Notes under the pieces: generated by a model
What the model saw: the letters and a program-made list of their open reading frames with translations, nothing else
Told to the model about the DNA's origin: nothing
The model's database searches: none
Assembly: GCA_029861535.1 (NCBI GenBank)
Contig: JAOTZC010000008.1
Coordinates: 1 to 64,000, forward strand
DNA: 64,000 bases
Direction of reading: 5' to 3'
From: Gammaproteobacteria bacterium
Lineage (GTDB): Bacteria; Pseudomonadota; Gammaproteobacteria; Steroidobacterales; Woeseiaceae
Translations under genes and position numbers: made by a program
Shown here: piece after piece, positions 29,703-38,205 of the stretch
Layout of the letters: every line of letters starts with the position of its first letter
How positions within the stretch are numbered: position 1 is the stretch's first letter

Positions 29703-31019
29703 TCAGCCGCCGGCGTAGACCGGAATCGACAGCGTCTGGCCGATGCGTATATTGTCGCCGGAGATCTTGTTCACGCGGCGGATTGCCGCGGCACTGACAT
29801 TGTAGCGCTCGGCGATTTCGGACAAGGTATCGCCGCGTGTAATGACGTGCCGAACCTGACGCACGGGTTTGCGGCGAACCTGCATCGCAATTTTCGTGTC
29901 TGGCGGTGGATTCTCGTAGAAATAATTGCGGATCCCCAAGAGCATCGCGTTGGCGAGACGACCCTGGTAGTTGCGATCGCGCAGACGTTTTTCTTCACTC
30001 GGGTTCGAAATAAAGCCTGTTTCGACGAGGATTGACGGCAAATCCGGTGATTTCAGCACGATAAAGCCAGCCTGCTGCACCTTACGACGATGCACTTTGC
30101 CCATGCGCGCCAGTTCCCGAATGACGTCATCGCCAATATCGAGGCTTGCGCTGAGCGCGGCATTCTGCGACAGGTCAATCAATACCGATGCCAATATATC
30201 GTCTTTGTCGTTCAGCGCTACGCCGCCGACGGCCGCGTTTTCGCGCGCCGCGAGCTGACGAGCCGCCTCATCACTCGCGCCCTTCGTCGACAGCGCATAC
30301 ACGGTCGTGCCGTATGGCCGACGATCGTCCACCGCATCGGCATGAATTGAAACGAACAGATCAGCTTTGTGACGGCGCGCCATCTCGATGCGGCGGCGAT
30401 GATCGACGAACTGGTCGCTGTCGCGAATAAGAATCGCGCGCATGCCGTCCTCAGTGTTTATCCGATTTGCCAGCGCGCGGGAAATTGCCAACACAACATC
30501 CTTCTCGCGCGTTCGGGCTTTGCCGACGGCACCCGGATCGTGGCCGCCGTGGCCAGGATCGACAACAATTACGATGTCGCGGCCCGGTGAATAGCCTTCC
30601 GATGCACGCTTGACGGTTTGAATGCTGCCCGATCGGTGTAAATCGATAACAAGCCGGTGGCCGTAATGACTGTTCGGCTGCACCGTAAAACTTCGTGACC
30701 TAACGACTTGGTTCAGATCAAGGACCACGCGCAGCGCGCCGTCGGCGCGCACGCCACTACGAATTGCGCGAACTGAGCCGGCACCGGCCGGCAGATTTGC
30801 GAGCGTGTTCGCCAGCCGACCGTTTTCAAGGTCAACCACAAGTCGATCGGGTCCGCGTAACGTGAAAATGCTGTGATCGACCGGATTGGTCAGGTCGAGT
30901 ACGACGCGAGTCTTGTCGGCCTCAGCCCAAATACGAATATTCTTAACGGTGGTGCCAGCGTTTGCCGCTGACAGCATGAAAAACAAACAAAGAGCCACTA
31001 TTGGCCGAAATCCGGGCAT
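29703..31019 (-). CDS. N-acetylmuramoyl-L-alanine amidase (AmiB/AmiC type) with LysM
   Basis: A 438-residue periplasmic zinc amidase that splits septal peptidoglycan during daughter-cell separation. In order: signal peptide (ending SAANAG), AMIN domain for localisation (VKNIRIWAEADKTRVVLDL), Amidase_3 catalytic domain with VVDPGHGGHDPGAVG (zinc His), SIHADA (zinc His) and ILVETGFISNPSEE (catalytic Glu), then a C-terminal LysM (VITRGDTLSEIAERYNVSAAAI). The AMIN and LysM combination is AmiB-like. It lies between tsaE and mutL, the standard gammaproteobacterial order. Confidence 0.94.
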   Translation of the reverse strand: MPGFRPIVALCLFFMLSAANAGTTVKNIRIWAEADKTRVVLDLTNPVDHSIFTLRGPDRLVVDLENGRLANTLANLPAGAGSVRAIRSGVRADGALRVVLDLNQVVRSRSFTVQPNSHYGHRLVIDLHRSGSIQTVKRASEGYSPGRDIVIVVDPGHGGHDPGAVGKARTREKDVVLAISRALANRINTEDGMRAILIRDSDQFVDHRRRIEMARRHKADLFVSIHADAVDDRRPYGTTVYALSTKGASDEAARQLAARENAAVGGVALNDKDDILASVLIDLSQNAALSASLDIGDDVIRELARMGKVHRRKVQQAGFIVLKSPDLPSILVETGFISNPSEEKRLRDRNYQGRLANAMLLGIRNYFYENPPPDTKIAMQVRRKPVRQVRHVITRGDTLSEIAERYNVSAAAIRRVNKISGDNIRIGQTLSIPVYAGG

Positions 31020-31119
31020 CGCTCGTCGTGTCCCAAATCGTGGAGATTATGTCGGGTGAGTATACGAGAAAACAGGCAAAAACCAATATTTTTTCTTCAA
31101 AATTATGAGGATATCGGAC

Positions 31120-31602
31120 TTAGTTAATCTTCTGGCTCAGTTGTTGCCCGTGTTCGATTCGGCCTGCAAGCTCGGCGCCACGGTCCGAAATCCCAGTCAA
31201 TTCGGCACGCCGCCCCGCACCTTCATAGACCAATGTGATCTGCAGATCAGCGTGCTCCGCGAGCGTCGGCGCACGATCTGGCCATTCGACCAGCCGCAGG
31301 CCGTCGTCGAGTTCGTTCCAGCCTAAATAGCGCAGCTCCTCGGCCTCAGTAACGCGATACAAATCAATATGGTAGATGTTGCCGCTGGGCAACTCATAGG
31401 GCTCGACGAGCGTATACGTTGGGCTGGGTACCGTCCCGGCGTGCCCCAGGGAACGTATCACCGCACGCGCCAGCGTTGACTTGCCGGCACCCAGTTCGCC
31501 TTCGAGCAGCACGGTCCAGCCGGCGTGATCCGCGGGCAGCGCCTCGCTGAGCATGGCCGCAAATTCGATTGTCGCCGCCTCGTCAGCCAGCCAGACGCTC
31601 AT
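31120..31602 (-). CDS. tsaE: tRNA threonylcarbamoyladenosine biosynthesis ATPase TsaE
   Basis: A 160-residue P-loop protein that drives the TsaBDE complex making t6A37 in ANN-decoding tRNAs. The Walker A is LEGELGAGKSTLARAVI and the conserved SPTYTLVEPYE (TsaD-contact/nucleotide region) and HIDLYRV follow. Its ATG overlaps the nnr stop by four bases, so the two are coupled. The C-terminal tail after ELTGISD is more divergent than in E. coli. Confidence 0.95.
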   Translation of the reverse strand: MSVWLADEAATIEFAAMLSEALPADHAGWTVLLEGELGAGKSTLARAVIRSLGHAGTVPSPTYTLVEPYELPSGNIYHIDLYRVTEAEELRYLGWNELDDGLRLVEWPDRAPTLAEHADLQITLVYEGAGRRAELTGISDRGAELAGRIEHGQQLSQKIN

Positions 31603-33077
31603 GGATTAATGACACCGCGCAGCTCGGCAACAAGATCCGACGCAATAAGGCCACGCTCACCACCACGGGCCGCGACATCGCCAGCGCGTGCATGCACCTC
31701 GACGCCGACGGTGGCGGCATCTTCTAGTGATAGGCCCTGCGCGACCAGCGCCCCTATGACGCCGGTCAGCGCATCACCCATTCCCGGAGCAGCCATTCCG
31801 GGGTTACCGGATGTGCTGACGAATGGCGCACCTGCTGCGGCGCTAACCAGCGTTCCCGCACCTTTTAGTACCACCGTGCCACCGTATTTTTCCTTGAGCG
31901 CGGACACTGCGGCGGCCCGGTCCGCCTGCACGTCCGGCGTCGTGATATTCAGCAAGCGTGCTGCTTCTCCCGGATGCGGTGTGATGATTCGATTTTCGTC
32001 CCGGTCACCGCCGTCGGCGAGCAAATTTAGTGCGTCGGCGTCCCAGACCGTTGGAATATCCACAGCCGATACTGCGGCGACCAGCGCCCTCGCCCAATCC
32101 GAGGTTCCCAAACCCGGACCGATCGCGACGACATCGGCGTTCGCGAGCAGCGCGTCGAGATCCGCCGCCGTCTCAATACCGTGTGACATGAGTTCGGGGC
32201 AAGACGCAACGACGATTGCAGCGTGGGCTGGATCGGTAGCAATGCTGACGCGACCTGCACCGGCTCGAAGCGCGGCCTCGCCACACAGACGCACCGCACC
32301 GGGCATACCGGCACCGCCACCAACGACCAAAACGTGGCCAAAGTCGCCTTTATGCGCATCGCGCGGCCGCCGCGGCAAACATGTCCGCACACGGGCTTCA
32401 TCGATACGCCGCAACACCGTCGCAGACACATCACGACAATGCTCAGGAATGTCGAGGCCGGCGAATTCCAGTGCACCACAGTGACCCGGGCCCGCGCCAA
32501 GAAACAAGCCGGCCTTGAGCCCGACGAACGTAACGGTCATGTCGGCAGTAACCGCTGCGCCGAGCACATGACCTGAATCGCCGTGGATGCCTGTCGGAAT
32601 GTCCAGCGCCAATACCGCTGCCGAATGCGCGTCAATAGCCTGCACCGCGTCGGCAAATTGGCCCTGAAGCGGCCGTTCGAGCCCGCTGCCGAGAATGCCA
32701 TCGACAATTAGGTCGGCGTCCGCATCGAGATCACCGGACCATGCGGTAACGACGCCGCCATTCGCATCGAAATCGCTATAGGCCGTTGCCGCATCGCCGC
32801 GCAATGCATTGGGATCGACGATCGTGACAACAGACACGACGATGCCCGCGTCGCCGGCGAGTCTGGCGACGACGTAACCGTCACCGGCGTTATTGCCCGC
32901 ACCACAAATCACCTGCCAGCGCCGTGCCTCTGGAAAATGCCGGTTCGCGGCATGCACGGCGGCAGTCCCGGCACGCGTCATCAGCGTGTAGCCGGAAATG
33001 CCTTCATCCTCGATCCCGCGGCGATCGATCTCGCGAACCGCGGCAACTGAATAGATTTCGACAGGCAGCTCTTGCAT
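31599..33077 (-). CDS. nnr: Bifunctional NAD(P)H-hydrate epimerase / ADP-dependent dehydratase
   Basis: A 492-residue repair enzyme that restores hydrated NADH/NADPH. The N-terminal YjeF_N epimerase has AGNNAGDGYVVARLAG and a metal-site-like GSGLERPLQG. The C-terminal ribokinase-like dehydratase has GGGAGMPGAVRLCGEAALRAGAG, ITPHPGEAARLL and GNPGMAAPGMGDALTG with the catalytic Asp. Both halves look intact. It is divergent from queG with start codons only 40 bases apart, so the two promoters must overlap. Confidence 0.95.
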   Translation of the reverse strand: MQELPVEIYSVAAVREIDRRGIEDEGISGYTLMTRAGTAAVHAANRHFPEARRWQVICGAGNNAGDGYVVARLAGDAGIVVSVVTIVDPNALRGDAATAYSDFDANGGVVTAWSGDLDADADLIVDGILGSGLERPLQGQFADAVQAIDAHSAAVLALDIPTGIHGDSGHVLGAAVTADMTVTFVGLKAGLFLGAGPGHCGALEFAGLDIPEHCRDVSATVLRRIDEARVRTCLPRRPRDAHKGDFGHVLVVGGGAGMPGAVRLCGEAALRAGAGRVSIATDPAHAAIVVASCPELMSHGIETAADLDALLANADVVAIGPGLGTSDWARALVAAVSAVDIPTVWDADALNLLADGGDRDENRIITPHPGEAARLLNITTPDVQADRAAAVSALKEKYGGTVVLKGAGTLVSAAAGAPFVSTSGNPGMAAPGMGDALTGVIGALVAQGLSLEDAATVGVEVHARAGDVAARGGERGLIASDLVAELRGVINP

Positions 33078-33116
33078 GGCGGGGATTATACTGTCTCGCT
33101 GGCATCGCGAGCGCCC

Positions 33117-34187
33117 ATGCAGACAGACGACTCAATAAACTACGCGCAACTCAAAGCCGACATCCACGGTTGGGGGGGTGAATTAGGTTTTCAGCAAATC
33201 GGCATCAGCGGCGTGGATTTGTCCGAAGCCGAAGAACGCCTCGCAAATTGGCTGCGGCTAGAATTCCACGGAACGATGGACTACATGCAAAAGCATGGCA
33301 GCAAACGCAGTCGTCCGGAGCAGCTAGTGCCAGGCACGCTCCGCGTCATTTCGGCACGGATGGATTATTTGCATGATTCAGATGCTGCAGCGAAGCGACT
33401 GCTGGACCATCCATCGAAGGCTTACATTTCGCGCTATGCGCTCGGGCGCGATTATCACAAGGTATTGCGCGGCCGTCTGCGTGCGCTCGCACGTCGAATT
33501 TCGGATCGAATCGGGGCGTTTGGTTTTCGCGTTTTTGTCGACAGCGCGCCGGTGCTTGAGAAGCCGATCGCGGAGAACGCCGGACTTGGCTGGATCGGCA
33601 AACACACAAATCTAATTAACAAAGACGCCGGCTCGTGGTTTTTTCTCGGCGAGCTATACACAGATTTACCACTGCCTGTCGACCAAACCGCAAGCGACCA
33701 TTGCGGTACTTGCCGTGCGTGTATCGACGTTTGCCCGACGAATGCGATCGTCGCACCCTACTCGCTCGATGCTCGGCGCTGTATTTCTTACCTGACAATC
33801 GAGTTGAAAGAATCGATACCGGTCGAATTGCGAGCGTTAATCGGTAATCGCATTTATGGCTGTGACGATTGCCAGTTATTCTGTCCGTGGAATAAGTTCG
33901 CTGAACCGACCGGTGAACGTGATTTCGCGCCGCGGCATAACCTGGACTTGGCCGAATTGACCGATTTGTTTGGCTGGACCGAGGCGACCTGGCTCGAACG
34001 CACCGCTGGCAGTGCGATTCGTCGCATTGGCTACGAGCGTTGGCTAAGAAATATCGCCGTCGCGTTGGGGAATGCCGAGACGACGCCCGAGGTCATCGAT
34101 GCACTGACCGCGAGACGCGATTCGGAATCCAAATTAGTTGCAGAACATGTATCTTGGGCGCTCGCGCAGCATGGCGCCCAGAATTAA
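33117..34187 (+). CDS. queG: Epoxyqueuosine reductase QueG
   Basis: A 356-residue cobalamin- and iron-sulfur-dependent enzyme performing the last step of queuosine formation in tRNA. The ATG at 33117 (MQTDDSINYAQL) is preferred to an upstream ATG that lies within the nnr start region. Two [4Fe-4S] ferredoxin motifs are seen: CGTCRACIDVCPTNAI and CDDCQLFCPWN. Other family marks are YALGRDYHKVLRGRL and GWIGKHTNLINKDAGSWFFLGEL. The C-terminus ends WALAQHGAQN, and the DNA coding for this tail is repeated in tandem behind the stop codon. Confidence 0.95.
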   Translation: MQTDDSINYAQLKADIHGWGGELGFQQIGISGVDLSEAEERLANWLRLEFHGTMDYMQKHGSKRSRPEQLVPGTLRVISARMDYLHDSDAAAKRLLDHPSKAYISRYALGRDYHKVLRGRLRALARRISDRIGAFGFRVFVDSAPVLEKPIAENAGLGWIGKHTNLINKDAGSWFFLGELYTDLPLPVDQTASDHCGTCRACIDVCPTNAIVAPYSLDARRCISYLTIELKESIPVELRALIGNRIYGCDDCQLFCPWNKFAEPTGERDFAPRHNLDLAELTDLFGWTEATWLERTAGSAIRRIGYERWLRNIAVALGNAETTPEVIDALTARRDSESKLVAEHVSWALAQHGAQN

Positions 34188-34360
34188 AGCAAGGGCGCTC
34201 GCGCAGCATGGCGCCCAGAATTAAAGCAAGAGCGCTCGCGCAGCATGGCGCCGAGAATTAGAGCAAGGGCGCTCGCGCAGCGTGATGCCCGAAATTAGAG
34301 CATGGGCGCTCGCGCAGCATGGCGCCCAGTATCAATAACTCGCGCTGGCGCAGCATGGCG
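34156..34360 (+). repeat. 37-bp tandem array copying the 3' end of queG
   Basis: Five full units of 37 bp start at 34156, 34193, 34230, 34267 and 34304, and a partial sixth at about 34340. The first unit is the end of queG itself (gggcgctcgcgcagcatggc, then gcccagaattaaagcaa), including the stop codon. Units differ by a few substitutions, with the later ones more diverged. Each contains the inverted pair gggcgc...gcgccc, so each transcript copy could fold into a hairpin. Because the period is not a multiple of three, it does not lengthen the protein. It fills the space before ppk2. Confidence 0.92.
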
Positions 34361-34391
34361 TTGACCGACAACAAGAAAGTGGAGAAGACCG

Positions 34392-35267
34392 ATGTTTGAA
34401 GCTCCCGAATCACCGTACCTTGTGCCGTTCGATGGCAGTTTCTCAGTTGCAGATGCGACGACAACGGCCGTCACCGATGGGCATCGGCATAAGGGTAAAC
34501 ATCGCAAGAATGCGACCGAGAAACTGAATCAGCTGCAGCGGGTCCTCGCTGCAGGCGATCGGCACGCGGTATTGCTGGTCTTCCAGGCGATGGATGCCGC
34601 TGGCAAAGACAGCACGATTCGTGCCGTCATGCAGGGCGTCGACCCGTCCGGCTGCCAAGTATTCAGTTTCAAGAAACCATCGAGCCTCGAGCTTGACCAC
34701 GATTTCCTATGGCGTACCACCTGTCGCTTGCCGGAGCGTGGCCGTATCGGCATCTTCAATCGCAGCCAGTACGAAGAAGTATTAGTGGTCCGCGTGCATC
34801 CACAGATCCTCGCTTCGCAAAAACTCCCACGCGAACTGAGCCTGGAGAATGTATGGAACGAGCGCCTGCAATCGATTCGCGAACAAGAGGAACATTTGGC
34901 GCGCAACGGCACGGTCATCCTTAAATTTTGGCTAAACGTTTCGAAAGACGAGCAAAAGCGGCGCTTTCTTGCGCGCCTGGATAATCCGGCCAAGAACTGG
35001 AAATATGAGCCGCGCGACGTCGTCGAACGTCGCCACTGGGATGACTACATGTTGGCCTACGAAGACGCGCTGAATGCGACGTCGCGACCATGGGCACCTT
35101 GGTATGCCATCCCAGCGGACGACAAAAGCTACATGCGTGCACGCGTCGCCAATACAATCATCGATACGCTGGAAAGTATTGGATTGAAATACCCCGAGCC
35201 AAGCGCCGATGACAGGCAAGAGTTTGCAGAATCGCGGGCCGAACTCGAAGGTGATGCGAAGCGGTAA
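34392..35267 (+). CDS. Polyphosphate kinase 2 family protein
   Basis: A 291-residue PPK2 enzyme that moves phosphate between polyphosphate and nucleotides. Walker A-like FQAMDAAGKDSTIRAVMQGVDP, the lid motif IFNRSQYEEVLVVRVHP and the Walker B-like VILKFWLNVSKDEQKRRFLARL are all present, followed by the conserved KNWKYEPRDVVERRHWDDY and PWYAIPADDKSYMR. The N-terminal part (HRHKGKHRKNATEKLNQLQ) fits class I or III enzymes making ADP/ATP from AMP/ADP; the class cannot be fixed by eye. The start ATG follows gtggaga. It is a single gene between the tandem array and the convergent panC. Confidence 0.92.
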   Translation: MFEAPESPYLVPFDGSFSVADATTTAVTDGHRHKGKHRKNATEKLNQLQRVLAAGDRHAVLLVFQAMDAAGKDSTIRAVMQGVDPSGCQVFSFKKPSSLELDHDFLWRTTCRLPERGRIGIFNRSQYEEVLVVRVHPQILASQKLPRELSLENVWNERLQSIREQEEHLARNGTVILKFWLNVSKDEQKRRFLARLDNPAKNWKYEPRDVVERRHWDDYMLAYEDALNATSRPWAPWYAIPADDKSYMRARVANTIIDTLESIGLKYPEPSADDRQEFAESRAELEGDAKR

Positions 35268-35291
35268 ATGCGCTGTTGGTGTAAACAGCCG

Positions 35292-36140
35292 TTAGATCGT
35301 TACAACAATATTATCGATCAAGCGCGCCTTTCCGAGGTGCGCTGCGGCAATGACGACCAGATCGTCGGCATCGCGATTAGGAGTAGCAAGATTCTCGGCG
35401 CGACGAATGGCCAGATAGTCGATCTTGAATCCGGCCTCTTCGAGTTCCTTGATGCCACCCGCCTCGAGTTCCTCAAATTCATGATGGCCACTCTCCAGTT
35501 CAGCGCCAATCCGATCGATGGTTTTGTGCAATAGCGGTGCAATTGTTCGCTCATCCTCGCTCAAATACTGGTTCCGCGAACTCATCGCGAGTCCATCGTC
35601 CTCGCGCACCGTCGGTGCCGTGATGATCCGGATCGGCAAGCCTAAGTCTTCGGTCATGTATCGAATGACGAGTTGTTGCTGATAATCCTTCTGACCGAAC
35701 ACAGCCACATCGGGCTGTACGATCGCAAAAAATCGTGCGACAACCGTCGTAACGCCGTCAAAATGTCCGGGCCGTGATGCGCCACAGAAATTTTCTGTAA
35801 GCCCCGGCACCGAAACGACCGTTGCGCAGTCATGGCCAAACGGATAGACGGTTTCGTCACTGGGGATGAACAGAATGTCGGCGCCAATCTTTCTTAAGCG
35901 CATCGTGTCGCGTTCAATGGTCCGTGGATAGTCGTCGAAGTCCTCTTCCTCACCAAACTGTGTCGGATTAACGTAAACGGTAACAACGACCCGTTCCGCA
36001 TGTTCGCGCGCAACATCGCACAGACTGGCATGTCCGGGGTGTAAATTGCCCATCGTTGGGACCAGCGCGATGTGTTCGCCGTGCTGGCGCCAAACGTCGA
36101 GCTGCTCTAAGAGCTCCTCTTTGTCGTTAATTACGTCCAC
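35292..36140 (-). CDS. panC: Pantothenate synthetase
   Basis: A 282-residue enzyme joining pantoate and beta-alanine with ATP to give pantothenate. The HIGH-type nucleotide site VPTMGNLHPGHASL, the pantoate-binding NPTQFGEEEDFDDYPRT, FGQKDYQQQLVIR, and the KMSKS-like AMSSRNQYL are visible. It follows panB in the same operon, 27 bases downstream. No panD is seen in the window. Confidence 0.96.
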   Translation of the reverse strand: MDVINDKEELLEQLDVWRQHGEHIALVPTMGNLHPGHASLCDVAREHAERVVVTVYVNPTQFGEEEDFDDYPRTIERDTMRLRKIGADILFIPSDETVYPFGHDCATVVSVPGLTENFCGASRPGHFDGVTTVVARFFAIVQPDVAVFGQKDYQQQLVIRYMTEDLGLPIRIITAPTVREDDGLAMSSRNQYLSEDERTIAPLLHKTIDRIGAELESGHHEFEELEAGGIKELEEAGFKIDYLAIRRAENLATPNRDADDLVVIAAAHLGKARLIDNIVVTI

Positions 36141-36167
36141 GAGATTTCCTATGAATCGAAATCGAGA

Positions 36168-36998
36168 CTAAGAAAAGCAGTGCTCAGGCGCCGGATAGCT
36201 GCCATCTTTGACAGCTTTGACGTACGCTTCCACGGCCGCAAGCGGCGACGTGTGGTCTTGCTGGAAGTTGCGGACGAAGCGCGGCGTTTTGCCCTGCGTG
36301 ATGTCGAGGATGTCGTACAGGACGAGGATCTGGCCGTCAACGCTCGGGCCTGCGCCAATACCAATCACCGGCACATCGAGTGACTGAGTAATCGTCTGCC
36401 CAACTTCGTTGGGCACGCATTCGAGCAGTACGATGTCGGAACCGGCGTCCTGCAATCGCCTTGCCGACTCAATCATCTCTTTCGCCTTGTCCGCATCACG
36501 ACCTTGCACTTTGAAGCCGCCGATCTTGTGCACCGACTGCGGCTTTAGCCCTAGGTGTGCGCAGACAGGAATGTCGTGCCGCGCCAGGTGCTCGACGATG
36601 TCGATCTGACCTTCGCCACCCTCGAGCTTGATCATCATCGCACCGCCCTGTTGCATCAAGCGAACGGCGTTCTCGAGCGCTTGATCCGGGTTCGAATAAC
36701 TCATAAACGGCATGTCGGCGACCAGAAACGCACGGCGCAGTCCTTTAGCAACGGCACGTGTGTGGTACACGATATCGTCAACAGTCACCGGCACCGTAGT
36801 GTCGTGCCCCTGAATAACCATGCCGAGCGAGTCGCCGACCAGAATCAGGTCCACCCCTGCCGCATCGACCAATGACGCGTAACTCGCGTCGTAGGCCGTC
36901 AAACAGGCAATCGGCTCGCCGTCCGATTTCATCTTATGCAGAGTGGAGACATTGACGGGCGGTTGGTGCATGCCGCGCTGTTCGAGTTGAGTGTACAT
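36168..36998 (-). CDS. panB: 3-methyl-2-oxobutanoate hydroxymethyltransferase
   Basis: A 276-residue TIM-barrel enzyme that makes ketopantoate from alpha-ketoisovalerate and methylene-THF. The start is the ATG at 36998 (MYTQLEQRGMHQPPVNVS), because the frame upstream is inside the kinase gene. Key motifs: LTAYDASYASLVDAAGVDLILVGDSLGMV (metal Asp residues), TVDDIVYHTRAVAKGL, ADMPFMSY, KLEGGE and GIGAGPSVDGQILV. It lies between the deoxynucleoside kinase and panC on one transcript. Confidence 0.96.
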   Translation of the reverse strand: MYTQLEQRGMHQPPVNVSTLHKMKSDGEPIACLTAYDASYASLVDAAGVDLILVGDSLGMVIQGHDTTVPVTVDDIVYHTRAVAKGLRRAFLVADMPFMSYSNPDQALENAVRLMQQGGAMMIKLEGGEGQIDIVEHLARHDIPVCAHLGLKPQSVHKIGGFKVQGRDADKAKEMIESARRLQDAGSDIVLLECVPNEVGQTITQSLDVPVIGIGAGPSVDGQILVLYDILDITQGKTPRFVRNFQQDHTSPLAAVEAYVKAVKDGSYPAPEHCFS

Positions 36999-37014
36999 AG
37001 GATTGCCCTTGAAT

Positions 37015-37689
37015 CTAGGCGAGTGCGGCGGATACCGGATTGAAGAAGTGACGGCCGCCTGTCGTGCTCTCAATCTGCTTAAAGAGCTGCTCGTAATCGG
37101 CGTTGTTATTGATCGGATCAATCTGTGTCGCATTGACGATTAGCAACGGACCCTCGTCGTAGGTATGGAAAAATCGTGCGTAGGCATCGGTGACCTGTTC
37201 TAAGTATTTGCGATCGATCATCACTTCAAATGGGCGGCCACGCCGCGCAATTCGCTCTAACAGTGAATCGACAGACGCTTGCAAATAGATCACCAGGTCC
37301 GGCACCGGCGGCTCGACGCCAAGATTGTCGACGACCTGTTGATAGAGACTCAGCTCATCCGTATCGAGATTTAAATTTGCGAACAAATGATCTTTCGCAA
37401 AAATATAATCTGAGACGCGCGTATCGGTAAACAGGTCCGACTGTCGCAGATCTTCAATTTGCCGCGCGCGGGCAAACAGGAAAAACATTTGCGCCGGCAA
37501 TGACGCACTGCGGCCATCGCGATAGAAACGTTCAAGAAACGGATTCTCGTCAACCTGCTCCAACATCAGTTCCGCCGATAGGCTTTCCGCCAAACGCTTC
37601 GCTAACGCGGTTTTGCCGACGCCGATAGGGCCTTCGACGACGATGAATCGCGCGGCGCTACCACGTGGATTGAGAGGGCTGACCGACAA
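37015..37689 (-). CDS. Deoxynucleoside kinase (dGK/dAK-like)
   Basis: A 224-residue P-loop kinase that phosphorylates deoxynucleosides. The P-loop is VVEGPIGVGKTALAKRLA. The base-binding ENPFLERFYRDGRSASLPAQMFFLFARARQI and the DRKYLEQVTDAY region are typical of the dNK family, which in many Gammaproteobacteria is placed between folK and panB as here. The exact base preference is not readable; deoxyadenosine/deoxyguanosine is a guess from the family. The stop lies 16 bases before panB. Confidence 0.9.
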   Translation of the reverse strand: MSVSPLNPRGSAARFIVVEGPIGVGKTALAKRLAESLSAELMLEQVDENPFLERFYRDGRSASLPAQMFFLFARARQIEDLRQSDLFTDTRVSDYIFAKDHLFANLNLDTDELSLYQQVVDNLGVEPPVPDLVIYLQASVDSLLERIARRGRPFEVMIDRKYLEQVTDAYARFFHTYDEGPLLIVNATQIDPINNNADYEQLFKQIESTTGGRHFFNPVSAALA

Positions 37690-37701
37690 GCAGGTATTCC
37701 T

Positions 37702-38205
37702 TTATGCGATGCGCTCTATGCGCGGTTCTTGTTCGTTCACGGAGATAGTGGCCACGCGACCCAGTCCCGGAATGTCAAGATCGGGTGCCAGCTCGCGTAA
37801 CGGCAACAATACAAAATTTCTCTCAGCAATGCCCGGATGCGGCAACGTGAACTCGGGCTGGTCGATCACCTCGCCGGAATACACCAGCAAATCGAGATCG
37901 ATAACGCGCGGCCCCCAGCGAGCCTCACCCCGCTCGCGCCCACGTTTGCGCTCAATTTCCTTCAAATGCTGGAGTAAAGTAATCGCGTCGAGCTGCGTCA
38001 GCATCGCTGCAACCGCGTTAACGAATTCGGGTTGTTCAACACCGCCAAAGGGGGCCGACCGATACAAGCTAGAGCGCGCCACGAGGCGACTGCCGGGGAG
38101 CGTATCCAGTAGATCGAACGCCGCATCGATCTGCTTCGCCGGCCCATTGAGATTACTGCCGAGCCCGACATACGCGGGCCGCCACAACAAAATATCGGTC
38201 GTCAT
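37702..38205 (-). CDS. folK: Hydroxymethyldihydropterin pyrophosphokinase
   Basis: A 167-residue HPPK making the activated pterin for folate. Seen: AYVGLGSNLNGPAKQIDAAF, SSLYRSAPFGGVEQPEFVNAV, ERKRGRERGEARWGPRVIDLDLLVY (the R...RWGPRxxDLDLL substrate/ATP motif) and PHPGIAERNFVLLPL. The ATG overlaps the pcnB stop by four bases. Confidence 0.96.
   Translation of the reverse strand: MTTDILLWRPAYVGLGSNLNGPAKQIDAAFDLLDTLPGSRLVARSSLYRSAPFGGVEQPEFVNAVAAMLTQLDAITLLQHLKEIERKRGRERGEARWGPRVIDLDLLVYSGEVIDQPEFTLPHPGIAERNFVLLPLRELAPDLDIPGLGRVATISVNEQEPRIERIA

Noticed and set aside
34156-34360. Possible CRISPR array
   Set aside because: Units follow each other without unique spacers and the first one is the end of queG; no cas gene is present.
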